Below are positions 16,679-26,720 of a stretch of DNA of 64,000 nucleotides, one piece after another. The notes beneath the pieces are model-generated. The model was not told where the DNA came from, did no database searches, and was given only the letters and a program-made list of their open reading frames with translations. Positions within the stretch are counted from its first letter, which is position 1; the number at the start of each line of letters is the position of its first letter. A program made the position numbers and the translations under genes. Source of the DNA: Lysobacter gummosus (GTDB taxonomy: Bacteria > Pseudomonadota > Gammaproteobacteria > Xanthomonadales > Xanthomonadaceae). The DNA lies in the NCBI RefSeq assembly GCF_001442805.1, contig NZ_CP011131.1:5766001-5830000 (forward strand). The letters are read 5' to 3'.

Positions 16679-16991
16679 TCGGTTCGCGGATCGATTGCGG
16701 TCGCGTGCGTTCGTAACGCGCGCCGACATGGGCGCGACGCCGCGGCGGTGACCGGACCACCGGCATGCATACGGCGCGCGCGAGTCCCGGTCCCGGCGCC
16801 GGCTTACCGCGAAACGCGAACCGGCGCGCGCTGATTGCGATGGCCGCCTCCGGCCATCGTTGCTTGCGTGACGCAGAACACACTAAGCTTGTGCCGCCCG
16901 CGCCTATCCAAGGACGCGATAGCGGGCCGAGCGCGGGGAATGCTCGTCAGCGTCTCATCACAGACGTATTGAATCGAAAGGGAGATCACCC
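16679..16991. other. Intergenic stretch before the DUF2167 operon
   Basis: These 313 bases carry no supported gene. The last part (GTATTGAATCGAAAGGGAGATCACCC) ends in a strong GGGAG ribosome site for the DUF2167 gene. A promoter for that operon should lie here, but I could not settle on hexamers. Confidence 0.45.
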
Positions 16992-17855
16992 ATGCGGAAG
17001 CGCCTGCTATCCGTTCTGACCGCGCTCGCGCTGGTCGCCGCCGCCGCGCCGGCCGCCGCGCAGGATTCCGGCGCCGATGCCGTGGCCAATCTGGCCTGGA
17101 AGGTCGGCCCCACCCAGGGCTCGATCGCCGAAAAGGCGAGCATCAAGGTGCCCGAGGGCTACGCCTTCCTCGATGCCGCCGGCACCCGCAAGCTCAACGA
17201 GCTGCTGCACAACCCGCCGACCGGCACCGACGAATACACGCTGGCGCCGAAAGACCTGAAGTGGTTTTCGTTCTTCCACTACAACGACATCGGCTACGTG
17301 AAGGACGAGGAATCGCTGGACCCGGACGGCATCCTCGATTCGATCCGCGAAGGCACCGAGGAAGGCAACGTCGAACGTCGCAAGCGCGGCTGGGAAACGA
17401 TGAAGATCGAAGGCTGGAGCTTCAAGCCCCAGTACGACAAGAACACGCACAACCTGGAATGGGCGGTGCTGGCCTCGACTTCGGGCTCGGCCGACAAGAT
17501 CGTCAACTACAACACCCGCCTGCTCGGCCGCCACGGCGTGACCGAAGTGATCCTCGTCGCCGATCAGGCCGGCCTGAAGGAGGCCATCGGCCAGTTCAAG
17601 CAACTGGTGCCGGGCTACGCCTTCAACGACGGCGAGAAGTACAGCGAATTCAAGCCTGGCGATCACGTCGCCGAGTTCGGACTGGCCGCGCTGATCACCG
17701 GCGGCGCCGCCGCGGTGGCGACCAAGAAGGGCTTCTTCGCCGCGATCGGCATCTTCCTGCTCAAGGCCTGGAAGCTGGTGCTGGTCGGTCTGGCCGCCGC
17801 CGGCGGCGTGATCGCCAAGCTGTTCGGCCGCAAGAAAGACGCCGGCCCGGAATGA
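16992..17855 (+). CDS. DUF2167 membrane protein
   Basis: This 287-residue protein has a signal peptide (residues 1-24, cleavage after AAAQ) and a large periplasmic domain. Two C-terminal hydrophobic segments follow (about 225-245 and 252-272), then a basic tail (KLFGRKKDAGPE). The hallmarks of DUF2167 are clear: ATIKV-like P-E-G-Y-x-F-L-D, the WFSFFHYNDIGYVKDEE block, GWSFKPQYDKNTHNLEWAVLAS, and LGRHGVTEVILVADQAGL. The family is widespread in Proteobacteria, with no established biochemical role; some members are annotated as stress-associated. It heads a three-gene operon, and its stop overlaps the next ATG by four bases. Confidence 0.9.
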   Translation: MRKRLLSVLTALALVAAAAPAAAQDSGADAVANLAWKVGPTQGSIAEKASIKVPEGYAFLDAAGTRKLNELLHNPPTGTDEYTLAPKDLKWFSFFHYNDIGYVKDEESLDPDGILDSIREGTEEGNVERRKRGWETMKIEGWSFKPQYDKNTHNLEWAVLASTSGSADKIVNYNTRLLGRHGVTEVILVADQAGLKEAIGQFKQLVPGYAFNDGEKYSEFKPGDHVAEFGLAALITGGAAAVATKKGFFAAIGIFLLKAWKLVLVGLAAAGGVIAKLFGRKKDAGPE

Positions 17856-18562
17856 CGCTGCCGCCGCTGGAACTGTTGCTGGTATTGGGCGTGATCGGGT
17901 TCTATCTGCAGGACTCGGCGATGTTGCTGCACTACGACGAAATCGTCGTAGTGCGCCACGGCCGCCGCTGGCAGGCTTCGGTCGGCTCGTCCAGCCAGAT
18001 CGGCGGGCGTTATCCCTATCTGCCCGATCCGCTGCAACCGGCATCGCCGCTGTTCCGCAGCGGCTGGCTGGCCGATCCGGCGCGGACGCGGCGCGAGCAT
18101 TGGGCCGGCTTCGGCCACTATCTCGCGGCGCTGGATACCTTTCGTCCCGCGTGCTGGACACTGTGGAGCCTGCTGTTGATCTGGCTGCCGCTGTTGTTGT
18201 GGCGTTCGGCGAGCCCGACGGTCATGCTCGGCCTGGCGCTGCTGATCTACCTCGTCGTGCTCAAGATCGGCCTGCGCCTGTGGCGCTATCGCCGGGTGCT
18301 GGAGCTCAGCGACAGACAGGCGCTGTCGCTGGGCTTCGAACTGCTGTGCTGTCCGCCGCATGCGATCAACGTCGTGCGCCGGCTGTGCGCGCGGCGCGGC
18401 CTGCACGGCAACGCCATCGACGCGGCGCGGCGCCTGCTCACCGGCGCCGAACGCGGCGGCATCGCCGACGCCATCGACGGCCGGCTGGCGATGGCCCTGG
18501 ATTTCCACGACGGCGATGCCCGCCTGATCGCCGCGAAACAACGACTGGAACTGCTGCGATGA
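17852..18562 (+). CDS. Membrane protein of unknown function in DUF2167 operon
   Basis: I do not recognise this 236-residue protein. It starts with a hydrophobic helix (LELLLVLGVIGFYLQDSAML, about 5-24). A cytoplasmic or periplasmic stretch with a Y-P-Y-L-P-D-P-L-Q-P motif follows, then a double membrane segment near 100-145 (LWSLLLIWLPLLLW and LGLALLIYLVVLKIGL). The soluble C-terminal half is rich in Arg and Cys, including ELLCCPPHAINVVRRLCARRG, and ends with an alpha-helical ARLIAAKQRLELLR. The ATG overlaps the upstream stop (ATGA), and its own stop overlaps the next start (ATGA), so all three proteins are translationally coupled and probably act together at the membrane. Confidence 0.78.
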   Translation: MTLPPLELLLVLGVIGFYLQDSAMLLHYDEIVVVRHGRRWQASVGSSSQIGGRYPYLPDPLQPASPLFRSGWLADPARTRREHWAGFGHYLAALDTFRPACWTLWSLLLIWLPLLLWRSASPTVMLGLALLIYLVVLKIGLRLWRYRRVLELSDRQALSLGFELLCCPPHAINVVRRLCARRGLHGNAIDAARRLLTGAERGGIADAIDGRLAMALDFHDGDARLIAAKQRLELLR

Positions 18563-18912
18563 CCACGACCGAATTCATCGTCATCCTCGGCGGCGCGGCG
18601 CTCGGTTACTGGCTGGTCGCGGTGGTATGGCCGCTGTGGCGCGATCGCGGCGACGCGCCGCCCGGCCCGGCCTTGTTCGAAGCCGATCCGCCGTGGCACG
18701 AAGTGCTGGACGTGGCCGAGGACGCGGATCGGAACACCATCGACGCCGCGCATCGGGCCAAGCGCGCCGAACACCTGCCCGAGCGCGTCGCCCATCTGAG
18801 CGCGGACGTGCGCAATCAAGCGCAGCGGCGGATCATGCAGATCGATCGCGCATATGCGGCGGCGATGCGTGAGTTGGGGTTCGGGCGCCGCGACGGGAGC
18901 GGCGAGCGCTGA
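18559..18912 (+). CDS. Membrane-anchored degenerate J-domain-like protein
   Basis: This 117-residue protein has one N-terminal membrane helix (FIVILGGAALGYWLVAVVWPLW, residues 5-26) and a short linker. It then has a domain shaped like DnaJ helices I-III: PPWHEVLDVAEDADRNTIDAAHRAKRAEHLPERV, a loop, then QAQRRIMQIDRAYAAAMREL. The position where functional J proteins carry His-Pro-Asp reads HLPE here, so stimulation of DnaK ATPase is not expected in the usual way. It may be an adaptor that retains the fold. It is the third gene of the DUF2167 operon, with start overlapping the preceding stop. J-like assignment is by pattern and should be tested by structure prediction. Confidence 0.68.
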   Translation: MTTTEFIVILGGAALGYWLVAVVWPLWRDRGDAPPGPALFEADPPWHEVLDVAEDADRNTIDAAHRAKRAEHLPERVAHLSADVRNQAQRRIMQIDRAYAAAMRELGFGRRDGSGER

Positions 18913-18992
18913 GCGACGCTAGGCATGATGCCGACGGCGCGATGCGTCGGATCGTGTCCGATCAAGCCGCCTGCCGGCTTATGCGGCGACGC

Positions 18993-19661
18993 TCAATCCG
19001 CCTCTTCCGGCGGCGGCACGATCGCCCCCGGGTCCAGCGCCAGGCGTCCGGCGATCAGCACCGCCTGGGTGCGGTTGTTGGCGCCGAGCTTGCGCAGGAT
19101 CGCAGTCACGTGCGCCTTCACCGTCGCCTCGGACACGCCGAGTTCGTAGCCGATCTGCTTGTTGAGCAAACCCGCGCCGAGCATCTGCAGGACCCGGAAC
19201 TGCTGCGGGGTGAGGTCGCGCAAGCGCTGCGCGGCGTCGTGTTCTTCCGCGTTGGCGGCCGGAGCGGCGAGCGCGGCGGCAGGCGCCCAGCGATCGCCGT
19301 CGAGCACGCGGGTCAGCGCCTCGCCCAGGGTGACCGCGTCGGCGGACTTGGGGATGAAGCCGACCGCGCCGTGATCGAGCGCGCGGCGCATGGTCGCCGG
19401 TTCCTCGCGCGCGGACACCACCACGATCGGCAGCTGCGGGTGCAGCGCGCGCAGGTGCACCAGCGCGCTGAAGCCTTGCGCGCCGGGCATGTTGAGGTCG
19501 AGCAGGAGCAGATCGGCGTCGGATTCGGCCTCCACCAGCACGTACAGCGCATCGACGCTGTCGGCCTCGCGCAGCACCGCATCGGGCAGCACCCGCGCCA
19601 CCGCGCCGCGCAAGGCTTCGCGGAACAGCGGGTGGTCGTCGGCGATCAGCAAAGTCGGCAT
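18993..19661 (-). CDS. LuxR/NarL-family two-component response regulator
   Basis: This 222-residue regulator has an N-terminal receiver domain (LLIADDHPLFREAL; acidic pair D8-D9; phospho-acceptor D55 in LLLLDLNMPG; Lys in FIPKSA). The C-terminal LuxR-type HTH is LTPQQFRVLQMLGAGLLNKQIGYELGVSEATVKAHVTAILRKLG, residues about 155-200, typical of NarL family. It ends with a Pro/Glu-rich tail. Hybrid kinases of the SLC5-PAS type often pair with exactly this class of regulator, and the giant sensor at 13199-16678 lies 2.3 kb away on the other strand, so partnership is plausible but not proven. I use the ATG at 19661; an extension of 15 codons upstream adds no domain. Confidence 0.9.
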   Translation of the reverse strand: MPTLLIADDHPLFREALRGAVARVLPDAVLREADSVDALYVLVEAESDADLLLLDLNMPGAQGFSALVHLRALHPQLPIVVVSAREEPATMRRALDHGAVGFIPKSADAVTLGEALTRVLDGDRWAPAAALAAPAANAEEHDAAQRLRDLTPQQFRVLQMLGAGLLNKQIGYELGVSEATVKAHVTAILRKLGANNRTQAVLIAGRLALDPGAIVPPPEEAD

Positions 19662-19797
19662 GGGGGCGGGCCTGGTCGGTGGAGCATTGCCGCGGACGAC
19701 GTGCATGGCGGATTTTTCCGTGTTTCAGAGAAATCTTATGCCCGTTCGGTGAGTCGCCCGCTATTGGACGATGGGTGAAGGCGGGTGAAATGCGGGT

Positions 19798-20163
19798 ATG
19801 CAGCCGTATGAACGACGTCTCAAAAATCCATCGCGGCGCTTGCGCGGCGCGATGAGCCGGGCCGAGCAGCGGCTTTGGTACCTGCTGCGGCGTGGGCAGG
19901 TGTGCGGGGTGCGGTTCTATCGGCAGAAGCCGCTGTTGGGGTACATCGTGGATTTTTATGCGCCAGCGGCGGGGCTGGTGGTCGAGGTGGACGGCTCGCA
20001 ACATCTCGGCGCGGAAGGGCTTGCGACGGATGCGGTGTGCAACGCGGCGCTGAATGCGCTGGGGCTGGAGGTGCTGCGGTTCGACAATCTGCAGGCGCTC
20101 AATGAGACGGCTGCGGTTATGGAAGTGATTTTTGGGGTGGTTTCTCGGCGGGTTCGGGGCTAA
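19798..20163 (+). CDS. DUF559 family endonuclease-like protein
   Basis: This 121-residue protein belongs to DUF559, a PD-(D/E)xK nuclease-like family related to Vsr repair endonuclease. The family signature is visible as SRAEQRLWYLLRRGQVCGVRFYRQKPLLGYIVDFYAP, the catalytic-type D of YIVDFYAP near 52 and the E-V-D-G-S-Q-H motif near 63-69, followed by LGLEVLRFDN. DUF559 proteins are common, often mobile, single genes of unproven activity. It reads toward the repeat cluster at 20162-20370, whose first bases overlap its stop codon. No restriction-modification or repair gene is adjacent. Confidence 0.85.
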   Translation: MQPYERRLKNPSRRLRGAMSRAEQRLWYLLRRGQVCGVRFYRQKPLLGYIVDFYAPAAGLVVEVDGSQHLGAEGLATDAVCNAALNALGLEVLRFDNLQALNETAAVMEVIFGVVSRRVRG

Positions 20164-20370
20164 GAGCAAATCCCCCCTGCCCCCCTTTTTTAAAGGGGGG
20201 AACAGCAACAGCAACGGCAATGGCAACGACGGCGGCAGGCGGCAACGGCGGCAACACGGCGGCGGCAAGGCTCGGTCTGGCGCGATCAGACGCCACTCCC
20301 AACCCTGCACACCCACCTACCGGATTCCCCCCCCCCTTTGAAAAAGGGGGGCCAGGGGGGATTTGCTTTT
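20162..20370. repeat. Second site of the 'CCCCCTTTTTnAAAGGGGG' repeat, inverted pair
   Basis: A plus-oriented unit (agagcaaatcccccctgccc then ccttttttaaagggggg and the AACAGCAACAGCAACGGC flank) starts at 20163. An inverted unit (cctttgaaaaaggggggcca then ggggggatttgcttttcgctc) covers about 20334-20370. The two units face each other about 110 bases apart, between the convergent DUF559 gene and acsA. The arrangement mirrors the site at 10819-10985. The second unit's G-rich part could also serve as the acsA 3' structure. Confidence 0.8.
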
Positions 20371-20389
20371 CGCTCACCCCAACCGCCCG

Positions 20390-22342
<1,953 letters not shown>

Positions 22343-22729
22343 GGAGGGCTCCTGCTAGGGGCGGGATTCGGGACTGGGGATTCGGGATTCGAAAATCAGG
22401 CGCCGATGATGCCGCGCCGACGCGGGAACCGCGAATCCCCAAGCTCGGCCCACAAGTGTGCCGCAATGCAACAAGCGAGGCCAAGCCGGCGAGGTAGACC
22501 TTGGTCGAAGAGGCGGGACTCGGCATCGAAGATGCGGCGGCCGAACTCGCTTGCGTTTCTGCAAATCCTAAATCGCCGCTCCCGACTCCCCATTTCCACC
22601 TAGACCTTCGTCGTAAACCCCGCAGACAGGTATCTGTTTTCGACCAATGGCGAATGGTGGGCGGCCACCGCCGGCGCGCAGGCTGGCCGCGGCCGCACTT
22701 TTCGGGCGGCATTCCTTGGGAGGGAAATC
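22343..22729. other. Divergent regulatory region between acsA and the porin gene
   Basis: These 387 bases separate divergent starts and must contain both promoters. A GGGAGGGAAATC leader gives the porin gene a good ribosome site. No gene-like frame was convincing, and no specific operator was recognised. Confidence 0.5.
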
Positions 22730-24142
22730 ATGACTTTCTCCAGCGTGCTTACACGCAGCGCCACACCGCGCGCGACGATCCGGCGACGGCCTCTGGCCTG
22801 CGCCCTGGTGGTCGCGCTGATGCTGCCCGGACTGGCCTTGGCACAGACCGCGAAAGAAAAAGAACTCGAAGCGCGCGTCGCCGAGCTCGAACGCCTGGTC
22901 CAGCAACTGGCATCGCAACAGCAGCAAGTCCAGACCCAGGTCACCGAGGTGAAGGCCGCGCAGACGGCCGCGCCAGCGGCGATCGCGGCGACGCCGGTGA
23001 AGAATCCGATCCAGGCCACCACCATCAGCACCGCCGGCAATCCCGGCACGCGTTTCAGCTACGGCGGCTTCATCAAGCTCGATGCGTCGGTGACTTCCAC
23101 CAACGACGGCGACATCGCCGACGGTTCGGTCGGCCGGCTGTTCTACGTGCCCAAGGCGATTCCGGTCGGCGGCGGGGCAGCACGCGAAGGCGGCAGCGAC
23201 ACCGACATGGGCGCGAACTTCTCGCGCTTCTGGTTCGCCGCCGATACCGACCTGGAAAGCGGCGACAAGCTCAAGGGCTATCTGGAATTCGATCTGTTCG
23301 GCGGCGGCACCACCGCCTTCAGCGGCAACGAGATCGCCACCAACACCTACGCGCTCACCGTGCGCCACGCCTACGTGACCTGGAACAAGTGGCTGGCCGG
23401 CCAGACTTGGTCGAACTTCCAGGACGCCAACGCGCTGCCGGACACGGTCGACTTCCTCGGCCCCACCGAAGGCACGGTGTTCGTGCGGCAGGCGCAGTTG
23501 CGCTACACCAGCGGCCCGTGGTCGTTCTCGGTCGAAAATCCGGAGACCGTCTACACGCCGTTCCGCGGCAACATGGCGCAGGTCGCCGGCGACGACGGCG
23601 CGGTTCCCGACATCACCGGGCGCTACACCGCCAAGGGCGACTGGGGCCACTTCAGCGTCGGCGCGCTGGCGCGCCAGCTCAAGTACCAGAGCGGCCGCGC
23701 CAACGATTCCAACACCGGCTACGGCGTCAGCGTGTCGGGCAAATGGAACCTGGGCGCCAGCGACGATCTGCGCTACATGGTCACCGCCGGCAGCGGCATC
23801 GGCCGCTATGTCGGTCTGGCGCTCAACAACGACGCGGCGCTCGACGGCGCGGGCGATCTGGAGAACATCGACCTGATCTCCGGCTTCGTCGGCTGGCGTC
23901 ACGTGTTCAGCCCGAAGCTGCGCGGCAACGTGTTCTACTCGCGCGCCGAGTACGACAACAAGACTGCGCTGACCGGCCTTGGCATCACCAAGTCGGCGCA
24001 GTCGGCGCATCTCAACCTGATCTATACCCCGATTCCGAAGCTCGACATCGGCGCGGAATACATCTGGGGCCAGCGCGAGATCGAGACCGGCGACAAGGGC
24101 GAACTCAATCGCTTGCAGACGCATGTGAAGTACAGCTTCTGA
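22730..24142 (+). CDS. DcaP-family trimeric outer-membrane porin
   Basis: This 470-residue protein has a long signal sequence (residues 1-39, with Arg-rich start, hydrophobic VVALMLPGLALAQ). A coiled coil follows (ELEARVAELERLVQQLASQQQQVQ, about 44-67) that would trimerise in the periplasm, then an Ala/Pro linker, then a beta barrel starting with TRFSYGGFIKLDASVTSTND. The blocks NFSRFWFAADT, AYVTWNKWLAGQTWSNFQD and the terminal HVKYSF match DcaP-like porins, reported to pass dicarboxylates or other small acids in Acinetobacter. It is followed 224 bases downstream by an MHS-family transporter and is divergent from acsA, so an acid substrate is plausible here. Confidence 0.87.
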   Translation: MTFSSVLTRSATPRATIRRRPLACALVVALMLPGLALAQTAKEKELEARVAELERLVQQLASQQQQVQTQVTEVKAAQTAAPAAIAATPVKNPIQATTISTAGNPGTRFSYGGFIKLDASVTSTNDGDIADGSVGRLFYVPKAIPVGGGAAREGGSDTDMGANFSRFWFAADTDLESGDKLKGYLEFDLFGGGTTAFSGNEIATNTYALTVRHAYVTWNKWLAGQTWSNFQDANALPDTVDFLGPTEGTVFVRQAQLRYTSGPWSFSVENPETVYTPFRGNMAQVAGDDGAVPDITGRYTAKGDWGHFSVGALARQLKYQSGRANDSNTGYGVSVSGKWNLGASDDLRYMVTAGSGIGRYVGLALNNDAALDGAGDLENIDLISGFVGWRHVFSPKLRGNVFYSRAEYDNKTALTGLGITKSAQSAHLNLIYTPIPKLDIGAEYIWGQREIETGDKGELNRLQTHVKYSF

Positions 24143-24180
24143 TGTCTCGATGAACTTTCCGGTCGTCTGCGTCTGCTCCT

Positions 24181-24211
24181 GCCGTCATTCCCGCGAACGC
24201 GGAATGACGGC
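24181..24211. repeat. 'GTCATTCCCGCG' palindromic element
   Basis: GCCGTCATTCCCGCG faces CGCGGAATGACGGC around an AA core, a near-perfect stem with one bulge. A related hairpin (gtcatccccgcgaaaacggg) lies at 10670-10689. These look like members of the small dispersed palindromes common in Xanthomonadaceae. Its place just after the porin gene means it could also help terminate transcription. Confidence 0.6.
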
Positions 24212-24366
24212 CCGGAGAGGATGTCGCGTGCGACCATTTACGAATATCCACGAACATCTGCAACACCCACGATTACCTACGACCACCATCAACCATCACA
24301 CAGCTGATCGGTAACACCCTCGGCGGGCCCTAGCCCGCTCCTTCCCACTGTTCGGGGGAACAGCTC

Positions 24367-26031
24367 ATGTCCAGCACTTCAGCCCAAGCGGCGCCGTATA
24401 CCGCGCCGTTGACCAAAGACCATAAGAAAGTCATCTTCGCCTCCAGCCTGGGCACCGTGTTCGAGTGGTACGACTTCTATCTGTACGGCTCGCTCGCGGT
24501 CATCATCGGCAAACAGTTCTTCGGCGGTTTGAACGAAACCAGCCAGTTCATCTTCGCCCTGCTCGCCTTCGCCGCCGGTTTCGCGGTGCGGCCGTTCGGC
24601 GCGCTGGTGTTCGGACGCCTCGGCGACATGATCGGGCGCAAGTACACCTTCCTGGTCACCATCGTGATCATGGGCCTGGCCACCTTCCTGGTCGGCATTT
24701 TGCCCAGTTACGAAACCTTGGGCATCGCCGCGCCGGTGATCCTGATCACCTTGCGATTGCTGCAGGGCCTCGCGCTCGGCGGCGAATACGGCGGCGCGGC
24801 GACCTACGTGGCCGAGCACGCACCCAACGGCAAGCGCGGCCTGTACACCAGCTTCATCCAGACCACCGCGACCCTGGGCCTGTTCCTGTCGCTGCTGGTG
24901 ATCTGGGGCTGCCGCAATTTCCTGGGCAAGGAAGACTTCGAGTCCTGGGGCTGGCGCATTCCGTTCTGGTTCTCGGTGCTGTTGCTGGCGGTGTCGGTGT
25001 GGATCCGCCTGCAGTTGGCCGAGTCGCCGCTGTTCCAGCAGATGAAGGCCGAGGGCAAGACCTCCAAGGCGCCGATCACCGAGAGCTTCTTCTCCAAGAA
25101 CGGCAAGATCGCCCTGCTCGCGCTGCTCGGCGCGACCGCGGGCCAGGCGGTGGTGTGGTACGGCGGCCAGTTCTATTCGCTGTTCTTCCTGACCAAGACC
25201 CTGGGCATGGACCCGAACCAGGCCGACATCCTGATCGCCATCGCCCTCGCGCTGGCCACCGGCGGCTTCATCTTCTTCGGCTGGCTGTCGGACCGCATCG
25301 GCCGCAAGAAGATCGTGCTGGCCGGCTGCCTGATCGCGGTGTTCACCTACTTCCCGGTGTTCAAGGCGCTCACGCATAACGTCAACCCGGCCCTGGAATC
25401 CGCGGTCGCCGCTTCGCCGGTCACCGTCACCGCCGACCCGGATCGTTGCGCGTTCCAGTTCGACCCGGTCGGCAAGGCCGCGTTCAAGCAGTCCTGCGAC
25501 GTGATCAAGTCGGCGTTGGCGAAGAAAGGCATTCCCTACGTCAACGCGCCCGGCCCGGCCGGCAGCATCGCCACCGTCAGCATCGGCGGCGCCAACCTGA
25601 GCAGCTTCGAAGGCGAATCGCTCGACAGCGCCGCGTTCAAGGCCAAGTCGGAGGAATTCGGCAAGCAACTGACCGACGCGTTGAAGACCGCCGGCTACCC
25701 GGCCAAGGCCGATCCGGCGCAGATCAACAAGCCGGTCGTGATCGCGCTGCTGACCTTCCTGGTGCTGCTGGTGACGATGGTCTACGGGCCGATCGCCGCC
25801 TGGCTGGTGGAACTGTTCCCGACCCGCATCCGCTACACCTCGATGTCGCTGCCGTACCACATCGGCAACGGCTGGTTCGGCGGTTTCCTGCCGTTCACTG
25901 CCTTCGCCATCGTGGCGGCGACCGGCGACATCTACAGCGGCTTGTGGTATCCGATCATCGTCGCGGCGATGACGGTGGTGATCGGTGCGTTGTTCCTGCC
26001 GGAAACCAAGGATCGCGACATCACCGAGTAA
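24367..26031 (+). CDS. MHS-family MFS transporter (metabolite:H+ symporter) with periplasmic insert
   Basis: This 554-residue inner-membrane protein has 12 predicted helices. The MHS subfamily signatures are FEWYDFYLYGSLA (32-44), RPFGALVFGRLGDMIGRK (77-94) and LRLLQGLALGGEYGGAATYVAEHAP. The second-half GWLSDRIGRKKIVLAG and the late LVELFPTRIRYTSMSLPYHIGNGWFGG are also present. Between helices 9 and 10 lies an unusual hydrophilic insert of about 100 residues (roughly 345-445) with two cysteines (DRCAFQF and FKQSCD), likely a disulfide-linked periplasmic subdomain; typical MHS proteins are around 430-450 residues. Substrate is unknown; porin and acsA nearby suggest an organic acid. A 13-bp stem terminator follows. 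Confidence 0.88.
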   Translation: MSSTSAQAAPYTAPLTKDHKKVIFASSLGTVFEWYDFYLYGSLAVIIGKQFFGGLNETSQFIFALLAFAAGFAVRPFGALVFGRLGDMIGRKYTFLVTIVIMGLATFLVGILPSYETLGIAAPVILITLRLLQGLALGGEYGGAATYVAEHAPNGKRGLYTSFIQTTATLGLFLSLLVIWGCRNFLGKEDFESWGWRIPFWFSVLLLAVSVWIRLQLAESPLFQQMKAEGKTSKAPITESFFSKNGKIALLALLGATAGQAVVWYGGQFYSLFFLTKTLGMDPNQADILIAIALALATGGFIFFGWLSDRIGRKKIVLAGCLIAVFTYFPVFKALTHNVNPALESAVAASPVTVTADPDRCAFQFDPVGKAAFKQSCDVIKSALAKKGIPYVNAPGPAGSIATVSIGGANLSSFEGESLDSAAFKAKSEEFGKQLTDALKTAGYPAKADPAQINKPVVIALLTFLVLLVTMVYGPIAAWLVELFPTRIRYTSMSLPYHIGNGWFGGFLPFTAFAIVAATGDIYSGLWYPIIVAAMTVVIGALFLPETKDRDITE

Positions 26032-26051
26032 TCGGCCTGTCCATCGGTTGA

Positions 26052-26090
26052 GAACGACGCCGGCCTCGCGCCGGCGTCGTTCGTTTCGGC
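26052..26090 (+). terminator. Terminator after the MHS transporter
   Basis: A perfect 13-bp stem (26052-26064 with 26070-26082) around CTCGC is followed by GTTTCGG, a weak T-tract. It lies 20 bases past the transporter stop and before the next plus-strand gene. Confidence 0.75.
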
Positions 26091-26122
26091 ACGGGTTAAC
26101 CGGCCGCTCTAGAATCGGCCGC

Positions 26123-26710
26123 ATGGAGTCGTTGCCCGCATTACTCGCCCAAGCCCGCGCCTGCACCGTGTGCGCGGCGCATCTGCCGCATGGGCCGCGC
26201 CCGGTGTTGCAGGTGGAGGCCAGCGCGCGGATTCTGATCGCGGGACAGGCGCCGGGACGCAAGGTGCACGCGTCAGGGATTCCGTTCGACGACGCCAGCG
26301 GCGAGCGCTTGCGCGCGTGGCTGGGAATGAGCCGCGAGGTTTTCTACGACGCGCGCCGCGTGGCGATCGTGCCGATGGGGTTTTGTTATCCGGGCACGGG
26401 CAAATCCGGCGATCTGCCGCCGCGGCCCGAATGCGTCGCGACCTGGCACGCGCGCCTGCTGCCGCAACTGCGCGAGCTGCGATTGAACCTGGCCATCGGC
26501 CAATACGCGCAGGCCTATCACCTGCCAGGCGCCGGCGCTTCGTTGACTCAGGCGGTGGCGGCGTGGCGCGACACCTGGCCGCTCAAGCTCGCGCTGCCGC
26601 ATCCCAGCCCGCGCAATCAAGCCTGGCTCAAACGCAATCCATGGTTCGAACGCGAACTGCTGCCGGTGCTGCGCGAACGCGTGGCGCAGGTGCTCGACGG
26701 CGCCGACTGA
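26123..26710 (+). CDS. Uracil-DNA glycosylase family protein
   Basis: This 195-residue protein has the UDG-superfamily core: ILIAGQAPGRKVHASGIPFDDASGERLRAWLGM (motif 1, GQAPG, residues about 37-69) and the closing HPSPRNQAWLKRNPWF (motif 2, HPSPRN). The first residues contain ACTVCAAHLP, two cysteines only, so the four-cysteine iron-sulfur site of family 4 is not complete. Such proteins are often annotated simply as UDG-family; whether it removes uracil from DNA is untested. The ATG at 26123 starts the recognisable protein; the frame is open further upstream, but that would run through the terminator hairpin. Confidence 0.85.
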   Translation: MESLPALLAQARACTVCAAHLPHGPRPVLQVEASARILIAGQAPGRKVHASGIPFDDASGERLRAWLGMSREVFYDARRVAIVPMGFCYPGTGKSGDLPPRPECVATWHARLLPQLRELRLNLAIGQYAQAYHLPGAGASLTQAVAAWRDTWPLKLALPHPSPRNQAWLKRNPWFERELLPVLRERVAQVLDGAD

Positions 26711-26720
26711 ACGCGGCCGC

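Noticed and set aside
13160-16729. A minus-strand open frame of about 1189 codons opposite the hybrid sensor
   Set aside because: The plus-strand product has transmembrane, PAS, HisKA, HATPase and receiver domains in order; the antisense product is Arg/Gln/Ala-rich without any domain.
24181-24211. Hairpin after the porin gene as intrinsic terminator
   Set aside because: No T-run follows on either strand and the sequence matches a dispersed palindrome, so I list it as repeat.
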